64,000 nt of DNA, taken from the NCBI GenBank assembly GCA_963780635.1, contig CAWACW010000012.1:310001-374000 (forward strand), read 5' to 3'. Positions 43,134 to 51,424 of the stretch are shown here, in pieces (position 1 is the first letter of the stretch; each line of letters starts with the position of its first letter). The notes under the pieces are model-generated. The model searched no databases. It saw nothing but the letters and a program-made list of their open reading frames with translations, and was not told the origin of the DNA. The position numbers and the translations under genes are program-made. This stretch comes from DATEPR01 sp963780635. GTDB taxonomy: Bacteria; Actinomycetota; Actinomycetes; Mycobacteriales; Pseudonocardiaceae.

Positions 43134-44008
43134 CAAGTCTCCATTTCCTTGCGCGCTGCCCGCATCGCCTCCAGTGACGCGTCCCGGTCCAGCGCACGGT
43201 CGACGGCCTCGACGAAACTGGCCGTGAGCTCGCCGACCACCTGCGGCTTCTCGATCAAGGTGCCGGTCGTCACGGCCTCCTGCCAGACCATGTCCGACAA
43301 CCAGGGCGATGCGAACGAGAGGATCTTCAGGCTGCCGCCGATCACCGGGTGGGCGCCCGCGTCGTAGGGCATGACGTGTACCCGGATGTGGTCCGGCCTC
43401 TCCTGCACGAGCGTGCACAGGCGGTCGAGCTGGTGGGCCATCACGTCGCGGCCACCGACCTCCTGGCGCAGCGCGGTCTGCCCAATGAGGACGGTCAGCT
43501 CGGGCGGGTTGGGGCCGTACAAAGGGGCCTGGCGGGCCAGCCGGGACTCGACCCGTGGGCCGACGTCGACCGGCTTGATGTACGGCGAACCGCCGCGGAT
43601 CATCGCCCTGGCGTAGTCGGCGGTCTGCAGCAGGCCGGGGATGGTCTCCGCGGCGTACTCACGCTGGAACGCGGCGCCCGCCTCCAGGCCGATGAACCGC
43701 AGGAAATCGTCGGAGTACAGCCGGCCGTAGTCGTCCCACCACTCGCGCCGGTCCGCCTGCACGCGCAGCGCGTCCAGTTCGGCCAGCTCCGCCTCGGACA
43801 GTTCGTAGATCTTCGCCAGCTCGGAAAGTTTCGTGGAGGTGAGCCGCCGCTTCGCGATCTCGATCGACGAGAGGTTGTTGCCACCGATGCCGGTGGTCCG
43901 GCCGACGGCCGCCGCCGTCAGGCCGAGTTGATCACGGCGGGCGCGCAGCCGCAGCCCGAGCTCGACCGCTCTGACCGTACTGGAGATCGGCTCGCCGGCC
44001 ATAGCCAC
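43133..44008 (-). CDS. XRE-family regulator with DUF5753 domain
   Basis: 291 residues. Helix-turn-helix LRLRARRDQLGLTAAAVGRT, TGIGGNNLSSIEIAKRRLTS; DUF5753 region with TIPGLLQTADYARAMIRGGS and LTVLIGQTALRQEVGGRDVM. Same architecture as the regulator at 25002-25871 but clearly diverged. GTG at 44008 has GGGAG 7 nt upstream; an in-frame ATG follows two codons later. Partner of the DUF397 protein downstream. Confidence 0.92.
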   Translation of the reverse strand: MAMAGEPISSTVRAVELGLRLRARRDQLGLTAAAVGRTTGIGGNNLSSIEIAKRRLTSTKLSELAKIYELSEAELAELDALRVQADRREWWDDYGRLYSDDFLRFIGLEAGAAFQREYAAETIPGLLQTADYARAMIRGGSPYIKPVDVGPRVESRLARQAPLYGPNPPELTVLIGQTALRQEVGGRDVMAHQLDRLCTLVQERPDHIRVHVMPYDAGAHPVIGGSLKILSFASPWLSDMVWQEAVTTGTLIEKPQVVGELTASFVEAVDRALDRDASLEAMRAARKEMET

Positions 44009-44129
44009 GTCTTACTCCCTCGGTGCCGAGCCCACAGCGATGTCAGCGACGGAAGATCCTAAGAATTACACACCGCCGCGAGCCGTTTTACGCGGGGATT
44101 CCACAAAAACACGCGAGGCGTTTGTTTGA

Positions 44130-44143
44130 GAGTACTCATGAGT
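44130..44143. promoter_or_regulatory. Overlapping palindromes upstream of the XRE gene
   Basis: GAGTACTC (44130-44137) and ACTCATGAGT (44134-44143) are perfect palindromes in an A/T-rich 250-bp gap between the XRE gene and kynA. Candidate operator, untested. Confidence 0.35.
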
Positions 44144-44275
44144 GTTCCCGCGATATTTTCCGCAGGCCGCCGCCACCACGGTTGTGGTAACTCTCGTGCG
44201 CCACTAGGCAACCACTGGACCGCATGGTCCCGGCGGTCCGCACCGCCGGTCAACGTCCACAGCGGACGGACGGTC

Positions 44276-45025
44276 TCACAGATCGCCGCGGACAGCCCAC
44301 AGTTCCGGGAAGGCGGGCGAGAACACCGTCGTCCGCAGGTACGCGGCACCGGACGAGCCACCTGTGCCAGATTTGTCGCCGATGGTGCGTTCGACCATCT
44401 TGATGTGCCGGTAGCGCCACTCCTGCACGCCCTCGTCCAGGTCGACCAGACACTCGGCGACCTGCGCCTCGCCGCCGTCATCCCGGTACACGGCCAGCAG
44501 CGTGGCGCGCACGCCGTCCCGCTCGACCGGGTAACCGGCCGTCGCCAGATAGGCCAGGAACGAGTCGAACAACGACGGGCGGGCCATCGCGGCCGCCAGC
44601 CGGTCCCGTTCCCGCCCGCCTGCCGGGTAGTGCTCGACCACCTTGGGATCCCGCCTGCCCAGCACGGCCTCCAGCTCCCGGAACTGTGCCGACTGGAAAC
44701 CACTCGCCGCGTCCAGCCGGGCACGGAACGACGTGAACTGCCGGGGCGTCATCGTCTCCAGCACGTCGATCTGCGCGACCGCGACCTTGAGGATGGTCAG
44801 CGTCCGCCGCAGTGTGTGCAACGCCTGCGGTGTGCGACCTTCGGTCAGGTGGCGCTGCAGCGCGCCCAGCTCGTGCAACAACTGCTTGAACCACAGCTCG
44901 TAGACCTGGTGGATGACGATGAACAGCAGCTCGTCGTGCTCGTCCGACCGCGGCCGCTGCGCGCCGAGGATCTCGTCCAGGGCCAGGTAGGACGCGTAGT
45001 TCAGGGCGGCGGGCTGGTCGTTCAT
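44276..45025 (-). CDS. kynA: Tryptophan 2,3-dioxygenase
   Basis: 249 residues. Heme enzyme opening the indole ring of L-tryptophan to N-formylkynurenine. N-terminal LNYASYLALDEILGAQRPRS, DELLFIVIHQVYELWFKQLL, and the heme-ligand histidine in EWRYRHIKMVERTIGDKSGT followed by GGSSGAAYL. Slightly short at the ends but all active-site segments are present. ATG at 45025 has GAGGTGA 9 nt upstream. No other kynurenine-pathway gene is in the window. A 40-residue membrane protein lies directly upstream. Confidence 0.96.
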   Translation of the reverse strand: MNDQPAALNYASYLALDEILGAQRPRSDEHDELLFIVIHQVYELWFKQLLHELGALQRHLTEGRTPQALHTLRRTLTILKVAVAQIDVLETMTPRQFTSFRARLDAASGFQSAQFRELEAVLGRRDPKVVEHYPAGGRERDRLAAAMARPSLFDSFLAYLATAGYPVERDGVRATLLAVYRDDGGEAQVAECLVDLDEGVQEWRYRHIKMVERTIGDKSGTGGSSGAAYLRTTVFSPAFPELWAVRGDL

Positions 45026-45054
45026 CGGACTGGTCACCTCGTCAGGGTGCCTGA

Positions 45055-45177
45055 TCAGGGTAGTTTGACCGGAAGGTGGACCAAGTTGTGATGTTGGAGA
45101 TAGGCGAGTACAAGCAGCACGAGCACCACGACGGCGATCCATCCCAGCAGCCCGATGCCTGATTTCTTGCGCGCCAT
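45055..45177 (-). CDS. 40-residue single-helix membrane protein
   Basis: Short frame with a good ribosome site (GGAAAGGA 8 nt before ATG at 45177). Sequence is a basic start M-A-R-K-K, one membrane helix I-G-L-L-G-W-I-A-V-V-V-L-V-L-L-V-L-A-Y-L, then LQHHNLVHLPVKLP. The positive-inside rule puts the N-terminus in the cytoplasm. It ends 30 bp before kynA on the same strand and is probably co-transcribed. No known family. Confidence 0.7.
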   Translation of the reverse strand: MARKKSGIGLLGWIAVVVLVLLVLAYLQHHNLVHLPVKLP

Positions 45178-45878
45178 CGGATCGGTCCTTTCCGGTGCCA
45201 TGGTTCGCCCCGCACCAACCTACTCACGGTAGCCCGGTCGACGGCCGGTACCGCCTGGGTTACACCAAATATGCGAACTCTCCGTAATCTTGCTCCGGAC
45301 AACGAGTTATCACGGGGATCACACACTGGGTACTACAACGTCCCGACGTGCAGCGACACCGCAGAGTGACGGTTAACCCAACCGTGTGACGCACCGTCCA
45401 AATCGGATCCACCGGGCGTGGCGATACCGCTGATGAAGAGAGTCGAAAGGCTTCTGTGGTTGTCCCTATTTTTCGCCACACTCTGTAACAGGGATAGCGC
45501 CCCCACCGATTCAGGTGGCGAAGGGTGAACAACAGACGGGCCGACCGGATAAATCGCCGGAGTGGCCGCGTCGTCCCACCAGACCAAAGCAAGGGGCGCC
45601 GGGGGGCGTCTCGCGATGACGCACGTCCCGAGCAGGGTGTGCGCGCCGGAGGCGTAATGCGGGAGCGAGACCAGCAGTCCGGGCGGTGCGACAAACCGGC
45701 GGTGCCTATGGGGATGTTCCCGGCATCGACGGCCGCCCCGTCCTTCGCTCTCGTGCCGTCGGGTCCGAGGTGTCGGGCCAGAGTGGTGGAGGCGGTTCGG
45801 GCATGAGCGAGCAAACGAGCGATTCATCGAGCACAGGGCCTCGCGCATGCGTCCGCCGAGCGCCGGCGAGGTGGTCGC
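45178..45878. other. Long divergent leader upstream of the sugar transferase
   Basis: 700 bp without a convincing gene. The A/T-rich part at 45240-45310 may hold promoters. Around 45490-45535 a run of short stems (CCACC/GGTGG) could fold in RNA, but does not match a riboswitch I can name. Open frames here are low-complexity and lack ribosome sites. Confidence 0.45.
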
Positions 45879-47390
45879 ATGAGTGAACAGGTCCACCCCG
45901 CGAGTCATCGCCGCGACCCGAGTCCGGGTGCCGGTCCCCACTACCTGTCCGGGCCCACCAGGCTGCCGGCCCACGCCCAGCCGACCGTGGCGTCGTGGGA
46001 ACGCAACTACCGGTGGGCCGTGATCGGCAGTGACCTGCTCGCCACCGGCCTGGCCCTGTTGATCGCGGCCACGCTGCTGGGCAAGCACGTGAACGTCGAC
46101 GGCCCGTACCGGCTGCTGATCTCGGCCGTCGTCACCGTGGTCGTCGTGTGCGGCTCGCTGATGGCCAGCCGGTCCTGGCGCAGTCACGTCCTGGGCCACG
46201 GTGCCGAGGAGTTCCGCAGGCTGGGCCGCGCACTGGTCACGGCCGCGGTGATCCTCGCGCTGGTCTCGCTGGCCGTGGGCGACGGCAACGGCAGGCCGTG
46301 GGTGTTCCTGGTGATCCCGACCATCGCGGTGCTCGCGATGCCGCAGCGCTACCTGCTGCGCCGCTATCTGCACCGCGCCCGCAAGGACGGCCGCTGCATG
46401 CTGCCGGTACTGGCGGCCGGTAGCACCGAGACCGTGCACGACCTGATCACCAGGACCCGCAACATCTCCCACCTGGGCTGGCGGGTCGAGGCCGTCTGCA
46501 CCGTGGACGGCAGAGCGGGCAACGGCAACCGGATCGACGGCGTGCCGGTGATCGGCCAGCTGGCCGATCTCGCCGACCACGTCCGTCGCGGCGGCTACCG
46601 GATCGTCGGCATCACGGCCGACCAGTACTGGACCCCGCGCCGGCTGCAGCAACTGGCCTGGGACCTGGAGGGCAGCACCGCCGAGATGGTGGTCGCGCCG
46701 GTGCTGATGGAGGTCGCCGGACCGAGGGTGCACGTCAGCGGCGTGCTCGGCATGCCGCTGCTGCGGGTCAGCGCTCCGGTGTTCACCGGGGTCCGCCGGG
46801 TGGTCAAGGAGGTCTTCGACCGCGTCGCGGCCTCGTTGCTGCTGCTCGTGCTCTCCCCCATGCTGCTGCTGTTCGCCACGCTGATCAAGTTCAACAGCCG
46901 CGGCCCCGTGTTCTACACGCAGCGGCGGATCGGCAAGGACGGCAAGCCCTTCACGATGATCAAGTTCCGCACGATGGTCGTGGGCGCGGACGCCAAGCAG
47001 ATCATGCTGCGGCTGACCAACGACGGTGCGGGACCGCTGTTCAAGATGAAGTCCGACCCGAGGATCACCAAGGTCGGCGCCTGGCTGCGCAAGTACTCGG
47101 CGGACGAGCTGCCGCAGCTGATCAACGTGGTCAACGGGACGATGTCGCTGGTCGGACCGCGGCCGCCGCTGCCCGAGGAGACGCGGACCTACGGGCCCGA
47201 CGTCAAGCGCAGGCTACTGGTGAAGCCGGGTATGACGGGGCTGTGGCAGGTCAGCGGACGGAGCGACCTGTCGTGGGAGGAGTCCGTGCGGCTGGACCTG
47301 CGCTACGTGGAGGACTGGTCGCTGGCGATGGACGCGCTGATCCTCTGGAAGACCGTGCGCGCGGTGTTCAGCGGCTCAGGTGCCTACTGA
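45879..47390 (+). CDS. Polyprenyl-phosphate sugar-1-phosphate transferase (exopolysaccharide initiation)
   Basis: 503 residues. Four N-terminal helices (about 50-170), a nucleotide-fold middle part, then a further helix leading into the catalytic bacterial sugar-transferase domain: VVKEVFDRVAASLLLLVLSP, RRIGKDGKPFTMIKFRTMVV, ADELPQLINVVNGTMSLVGP, RPPLP, KPGMTGLWQVSGRSDLSWEE, and the C-terminal DALILWKTVRAVFSGSGAY. It transfers a sugar phosphate from a nucleotide sugar to undecaprenyl phosphate, the first step of surface polysaccharide. ATG at 45879 after GAGGTGG. No other polysaccharide gene nearby. Confidence 0.95.
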   Translation: MSEQVHPASHRRDPSPGAGPHYLSGPTRLPAHAQPTVASWERNYRWAVIGSDLLATGLALLIAATLLGKHVNVDGPYRLLISAVVTVVVVCGSLMASRSWRSHVLGHGAEEFRRLGRALVTAAVILALVSLAVGDGNGRPWVFLVIPTIAVLAMPQRYLLRRYLHRARKDGRCMLPVLAAGSTETVHDLITRTRNISHLGWRVEAVCTVDGRAGNGNRIDGVPVIGQLADLADHVRRGGYRIVGITADQYWTPRRLQQLAWDLEGSTAEMVVAPVLMEVAGPRVHVSGVLGMPLLRVSAPVFTGVRRVVKEVFDRVAASLLLLVLSPMLLLFATLIKFNSRGPVFYTQRRIGKDGKPFTMIKFRTMVVGADAKQIMLRLTNDGAGPLFKMKSDPRITKVGAWLRKYSADELPQLINVVNGTMSLVGPRPPLPEETRTYGPDVKRRLLVKPGMTGLWQVSGRSDLSWEESVRLDLRYVEDWSLAMDALILWKTVRAVFSGSGAY

Positions 47391-47393
47391 GGT

Positions 47394-47576
47394 TCAGTCC
47401 TCGTCGTCGGAATCGTCGGCAGGCTTGGCCGGTCGCGGCGCGCGCACCTGGACGACGCCGCCGTCCAGGTCGAGCGGACCCGGCTCGAATCGCTGGCCGT
47501 TGCCCGCTTCCTCCGGCGTGTCCTTGCGCAGCTTCGCGCCGGGAAACATGTCCCCGAGCTGTCCCATACCCCCCAC
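47394..47576 (-). CDS. Small acidic hypothetical protein
   Basis: 60 residues: MGQLGDMFPGAKLRKDTPEE, then FEPGPLDLDGGVVQVRAPRP and a tail of D/S/E residues. No domain, no membrane helix. GTG start at 47576 or ATG at 47567; neither has a clean ribosome site. It converges with the sugar transferase (3 bp apart) and lies downstream of the ROK gene on the same strand. Confidence 0.6.
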   Translation of the reverse strand: MGGMGQLGDMFPGAKLRKDTPEEAGNGQRFEPGPLDLDGGVVQVRAPRPAKPADDSDDED

Positions 47577-47587
47577 GATAGACCGCT

Positions 47588-48784
47588 CTACGCCTCGATC
47601 TGTGTGAGCACGATGTCGCGTGCCAGGTCCAGACCGGCGGCCAGCCCACCGAGCACCACACTCTCCCGTCCGACGGCCGATACCTCGATCGGTGGCGGCA
47701 CCAGGGCGAGCAGGTCGGTCAGCCTGCTGTGGATCGGTTCCAGCAGGACGTCGACGTTGCTGCCGACCCCGCCGCCGAGCACGATCAGCGCCGGGTCGAG
47801 CACCGCGATGATCGACGCGAGCGCACGAGCCAGGTGGTCGGCCTCGGCAGCCACGACCTGCATCGCCGCGGCGTCACCGGAGCGGGCCGCGTCGAACACC
47901 TCCTCCGCCGACTCGGCGCTCATACCGGTTGCCCGCGCGCAGGCGACGATCCCGTCGGCCGACGCGGCCGTCTCCAGGAAACCGCGCTGCCGGGCCGCCG
48001 CGTCCTGGGCCGCCGTGTCCTGACCGTCGACCGGCAGGAACCCGATCTCGCCTGCCCGCCCGTGCGCGCCGCGGTAGAGCCTGCCGTCGGCGACCACGCC
48101 CATGCCGATCCCGGTGCCGACGGAGACGAACACGAAGTCCCGCACCGCCGCACCGAGCCCGTATGCCTGCTCGGCGAGTGTCGCGAGGTTGACGTCGTTG
48201 TCGATGGAGAACCGCTCGCCGAGCTTCACCCGTAACTCCCCGACCGCCGCCGAGCCCTCGAAGCCGGGCAGGTTGGGCGCCGCCGAGATCGCGGCCGACT
48301 CCCGTTCGTAGACACCGGGGATGCCCAGCACGGTGTGCGTGACGTCGGACAGCGCGATGCCCGCCATGGCGGGCACGGTCTCGGCGAGTTCCTCGACCTG
48401 GTGCAGCAGCGTCGGCGAGGTCCGGGCACGGACGCGTTCCTCGTGCCGCGCGACGATCGTGCCGGACAGGTCGGCGAGCGCGGCACGCAGCCACGAGCCG
48501 CCGATGTCGATGGCCAGCGCCCAGCCCGCGCCCGGCTGGATCTCGTAAAGCCGGGGTGCCCGCCCGACCTGGCCGACGCGGTGCCCGACGTGGCGCACCA
48601 GGCCCGCCCGCTCCAGGCTGCCCAGGGCGAGGCCGATCGTCGGCTTGGACAGGCCGGTCGCCGTCACCAGCTGCGACGCGGACACCGGGCCGAGCCTGCG
48701 GGTCTGCTCGTAGACGGCCCGCTCGTTGATGATGCGGACCACGGCGGTGGTGTTGGCCACCTCGCCGTCGGACGTCCTGACCAC
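47588..48784 (-). CDS. ROK-family transcriptional regulator
   Basis: 398 residues. N-terminal winged helix (VSASQLVTATGLSKPTIGLA, LGSLERAGLVRHVG), then the ROK sugar-kinase fold: WALAIDIGGSWLRAALADLS (ATP loop), IALSDVTHTVLGIPGVYERE, SVGTGIGMGVVADGRLYRGA and ALIVLGGGVGSNVDVLLEPI. The zinc motif C-x-C-x4-C that follows the G-E-I-G-F site in most ROK proteins is missing. GTG at 48784 has GGAGGAG 6 nt upstream. Senses a sugar in related proteins; target genes not obvious here. An inverted repeat is found upstream. Confidence 0.92.
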   Translation of the reverse strand: MVRTSDGEVANTTAVVRIINERAVYEQTRRLGPVSASQLVTATGLSKPTIGLALGSLERAGLVRHVGHRVGQVGRAPRLYEIQPGAGWALAIDIGGSWLRAALADLSGTIVARHEERVRARTSPTLLHQVEELAETVPAMAGIALSDVTHTVLGIPGVYERESAAISAAPNLPGFEGSAAVGELRVKLGERFSIDNDVNLATLAEQAYGLGAAVRDFVFVSVGTGIGMGVVADGRLYRGAHGRAGEIGFLPVDGQDTAAQDAAARQRGFLETAASADGIVACARATGMSAESAEEVFDAARSGDAAAMQVVAAEADHLARALASIIAVLDPALIVLGGGVGSNVDVLLEPIHSRLTDLLALVPPPIEVSAVGRESVVLGGLAAGLDLARDIVLTQIEA

Positions 48785-48816
48785 GACAGCTCCTCCCGGC
48801 CGGCCAGATGCCACGT

Positions 48817-48843
48817 CCGGCCATGAAAGAAACATCATGCCGG
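48817..48843. promoter_or_regulatory. Inverted repeat upstream of the ROK gene
   Basis: CCGGCCATGA (48817-48826) and TCATGCCGG (48835-48843) form a near-perfect inverted repeat with an 8-nt centre, 33-59 bp before the GTG. Candidate self-operator. Confidence 0.45.
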
Positions 48844-48859
48844 TCGGGAGGAGTTGCGC

Positions 48860-50008
48860 CTACGGCCGCAGCAGACCGAGCAGGCCGTGCTGCTCGTTGT
48901 CCAGACCTGAGCTGAAGAACACCGCGTCGGTCCCGCCGGTGGTGGCGGTGCCGGGCAGCAGCGCCCACAGGCGCTCGATGGACAGGACCCGGCCGCGGCT
49001 GTCCCGCAGCTGGCCGACGATCTGGTCGTGGTGGCGGCCCAGCGAGATCACGTTGATCCGGCCGTTGCCGAAGTTGCCGACCAGCAGGGAGCCGGCCAGC
49101 CTGCCCCAACTCGCGGGCGCGATGGCCAAACCCCACGGGCCGTCCAGCGTCTGGTGACTGGCCACTCGAGCCACGAAGTGGCCGTCCAGGGTGAATTCGT
49201 CGACGACACCCAGACCGACGCCGTCAGCGCTGCGGCCGGTCTTCGGGTCGACCTTCGCATAAGCCACGAAAATGTGGTTGCCCAGCGTCTGCACGTTGAA
49301 CGGCGAATAGCCCCTCGGCTCGGAAACGTCGCGGAACGCCCAGGACGGCGTTTTCACCCGAGTAAAGGTCGAATCGAAGACGTCAATTCTGTTCTGGCCG
49401 AAATCAGCGGCGTACAACTGGTCGCCGCCGGCCGCGGTGGCCAGCGTGAGGCCGGTGTAGACCGCGCCGGGCACGGTGGCGCGCGTCTGCGCGTTGCCCA
49501 TGTTCGGGTCGAGGCCGGGCGCCCACGCCTCGATGTGACCGGTGAGCGTGGCGAAGATGAAGCGGGCCGGGGCGCTCGCCGCGCCGAGCGTGTTGACGAA
49601 ACCGGTGCCAGGGTTGGCAACCTGCCCGGTGGGCAGTTCCGGCGTGTCCGGGAACGTGACCCGGACCGTGGGCACCTTGGCGGCCGTGGTCGCGGCCGGT
49701 GCCACCGTGTAGAGCGTCGCCGAATCGGTGCCGTTGTTGGCCGACCACAGCGGTGAGGTCGGCAGAGCCGCGAGGCCCCACGGGTTCACCAGGTCCGGAT
49801 CGGTGAGCGGCGCCCTGCCCGGCACGTCGGACACCAGGTTCACCTGGTGCACGGCTAATGCGCGGTCGTGCCGGCCGTGATCGCGACCGTGGTGGTCGCC
49901 GTTGTGCTGGTGCGCGGAGGGGCTGGCCATCGCGACAGCCGGCACCCCCAGGGCCAGCATGCCCGCCGCGGCGGCAACCACCGCGAGCGGGCGTCTGAGA
50001 AATGACAT
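48860..50008 (-). CDS. Secreted TIGR03118-family protein
   Basis: 382 residues. Signal peptide about 1-28 (LAVVAAAAGMLALGVPAVAM), a His/Asp-rich linker, then a beta-propeller-like domain with the family motifs NLVSDVPGRAPLTDPDLVNP, WGLAALPTSPLWSANNGTDS, GTGFVNTLGAASAPARFIFA, ATAAGGDQLYAADFGQNRID and GPWGLAIAPASWGRLAGSLL. The family is exported and of unknown function. ATG at 50008 after AGGAAG. It follows xylR in the same direction but has a 102-bp gap with TATAAA on its strand near 50045. Confidence 0.9.
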   Translation of the reverse strand: MSFLRRPLAVVAAAAGMLALGVPAVAMASPSAHQHNGDHHGRDHGRHDRALAVHQVNLVSDVPGRAPLTDPDLVNPWGLAALPTSPLWSANNGTDSATLYTVAPAATTAAKVPTVRVTFPDTPELPTGQVANPGTGFVNTLGAASAPARFIFATLTGHIEAWAPGLDPNMGNAQTRATVPGAVYTGLTLATAAGGDQLYAADFGQNRIDVFDSTFTRVKTPSWAFRDVSEPRGYSPFNVQTLGNHIFVAYAKVDPKTGRSADGVGLGVVDEFTLDGHFVARVASHQTLDGPWGLAIAPASWGRLAGSLLVGNFGNGRINVISLGRHHDQIVGQLRDSRGRVLSIERLWALLPGTATTGGTDAVFFSSGLDNEQHGLLGLLRP

Positions 50009-50110
50009 GGCACTTCCTGCCTGTCGACAACGGAACAGTTCTTTATACGGTTCTCACAGCCCACAGGATCGTTTTGACACGTACGGTGATGCCAATCACA
50101 GAGCGTGTAA

Positions 50111-51325
50111 TTAATTGTTACCACTATCGAAATAGCCGTCCGGGTCGGAAATGATCGCGGCGACCGGTGCCGCTGCCGCCCCGCGCACCGCGGCCGCACC
50201 ACCGAGCGTGGAGGCGATCACCCGGACCGGCGACCACGCTGCGCTGATCACCCGGCGGTCCAGTTCCCCGGCCAGCGGGTCACGCAACCACGGCGCGAGC
50301 GCCGCGTAGCTGCCGCCGAGCACGACACACGGCAGGTCCACCACGTTGACCACCGACGACAGCGCGATGCCCAGCCACCGGCCCGCGGCCCGCACGGCGG
50401 CCAGTGCCGTGTCGTCGTCGGCGGTCAGGCGGTCGATCAACTGATCGAGACACCCGGCGGGTGGCCCCGCCTGCCACACCCCCGCGTCCCGCATGATCCA
50501 CTCCAGGCCGGCCAGGCGCTCCAGGCAGCCACGTGAGCCGCACGCGCACTCCGGGCCGGCCGGGTCGACCGTCAGGTGGCCGATCTCGCCGCTGAACCCG
50601 CGCACGCCGGGGAATGGCCTGCCGTCCACGACGAGCCCGGCGCCGATGCCGATCTCGCCGGACACCAGGACGAAGTCGCGCTCGCCGTCGGGCCGGCCGA
50701 GTTCGGCCACCGCGGCGAAGTCGGCCTCGTTGCCCACCACGACGGACAGGTCCGGGCGGTCGATCCGGGCGCTCACCGCGGCCGCCACGTCCACGTCCCG
50801 CCAGCCGAGGTTCGGCGCGACCCGCAGCAGACCGGTCGACTCGACCAGGCCGGGCACCGCGATCCCGATCCCGCCCACCGGCACGCCCCGATCATGTGCG
50901 GCCCGCAGTGCCGCGGTGATCGCGCGCGCCGCCGACGCGAGTACCCGCGCGGGCGGCCGGGTCCGGTTGTCGACGGCCCGGACGCGGTGCTCGTGCACCT
51001 CGCCGGTCAGGTCCACCAGGCAGGTCGCGAGGTAGTCGACGCCGATCTCCACGCCCAGGCCGTGCGGTCCGGTGGCCGACGGGACGAGTCCCGTGCTGCG
51101 CCTGCCCCTGCCCGGGCGCACCATGGGGCCGGTCTCGGCCACCAGGTCCGTGGCGATCAGCCGGTCCACCAGGCTGGACACGGTGGCTTTGGCCAGGCCC
51201 GTGTGGGCGGCGATCGCGGCGCGGGAGATGCCCGGCGTGTCCAGCACGGAGCGCAGCACGAGCGCGGAGTTGTGCCGGCGCAGGGTGTGCTGGCCTGCGG
51301 GTGACGGGTCGGTCATCCTGGGCAT
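50111..51325 (-). CDS. xylR: ROK-family xylose repressor
   Basis: 404 residues. Winged helix HTLRRHNSALVLRSVLDTPG, ISRAAIAAHTGLAKATVSSL; kinase-like fold with GHLTVDPAGPECACGSRGCL carrying the zinc-binding C-x-C-x4-C; ends LPCVVLGGSYAALAPWL and so on. Divergent from xylA with 99 bp between, which is the classical arrangement of XylR; in related bacteria xylose releases it from DNA. ATG at 51325; the ATG at 51316 is an alternative. Confidence 0.9.
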   Translation of the reverse strand: MPRMTDPSPAGQHTLRRHNSALVLRSVLDTPGISRAAIAAHTGLAKATVSSLVDRLIATDLVAETGPMVRPGRGRRSTGLVPSATGPHGLGVEIGVDYLATCLVDLTGEVHEHRVRAVDNRTRPPARVLASAARAITAALRAAHDRGVPVGGIGIAVPGLVESTGLLRVAPNLGWRDVDVAAAVSARIDRPDLSVVVGNEADFAAVAELGRPDGERDFVLVSGEIGIGAGLVVDGRPFPGVRGFSGEIGHLTVDPAGPECACGSRGCLERLAGLEWIMRDAGVWQAGPPAGCLDQLIDRLTADDDTALAAVRAAGRWLGIALSSVVNVVDLPCVVLGGSYAALAPWLRDPLAGELDRRVISAAWSPVRVIASTLGGAAAVRGAAAAPVAAIISDPDGYFDSGNN

Positions 51326-51402
51326 TCTAAATAGTTCGGCGGCTGTACGAAATACTTGACCTCGCGGTTGCCGGCGGATACGTTCAACGACTGAACTATT
51401 AA
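51326..51402 (+). promoter_or_regulatory. xylR/xylA divergent control region with promoter and operators
   Basis: TTGACC (51356-51361), 17 bp, TACGTT (51379-51384): a good sigma-70-type promoter for xylA. The palindrome GTTCA-ACGAC-TGAAC (51382-51396) overlaps its -10 and start site. A second related site TTCG...CGAA lies at 51335-51351, and TAGTTCG / CTGAACTATTA form a larger inverted pair. Repression by XylR is the likely use. Confidence 0.65.
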
Positions 51403-51424
51403 CATGGGCAGGGAGGCGATGGCC

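Noticed and set aside
45480..45545. Cyclic-di-AMP (ydaO-type) riboswitch
   Set aside because: GGGTGAAC and short stems recall part of that motif, but the conserved 3' block and pseudoknot partners are not found before 45879.
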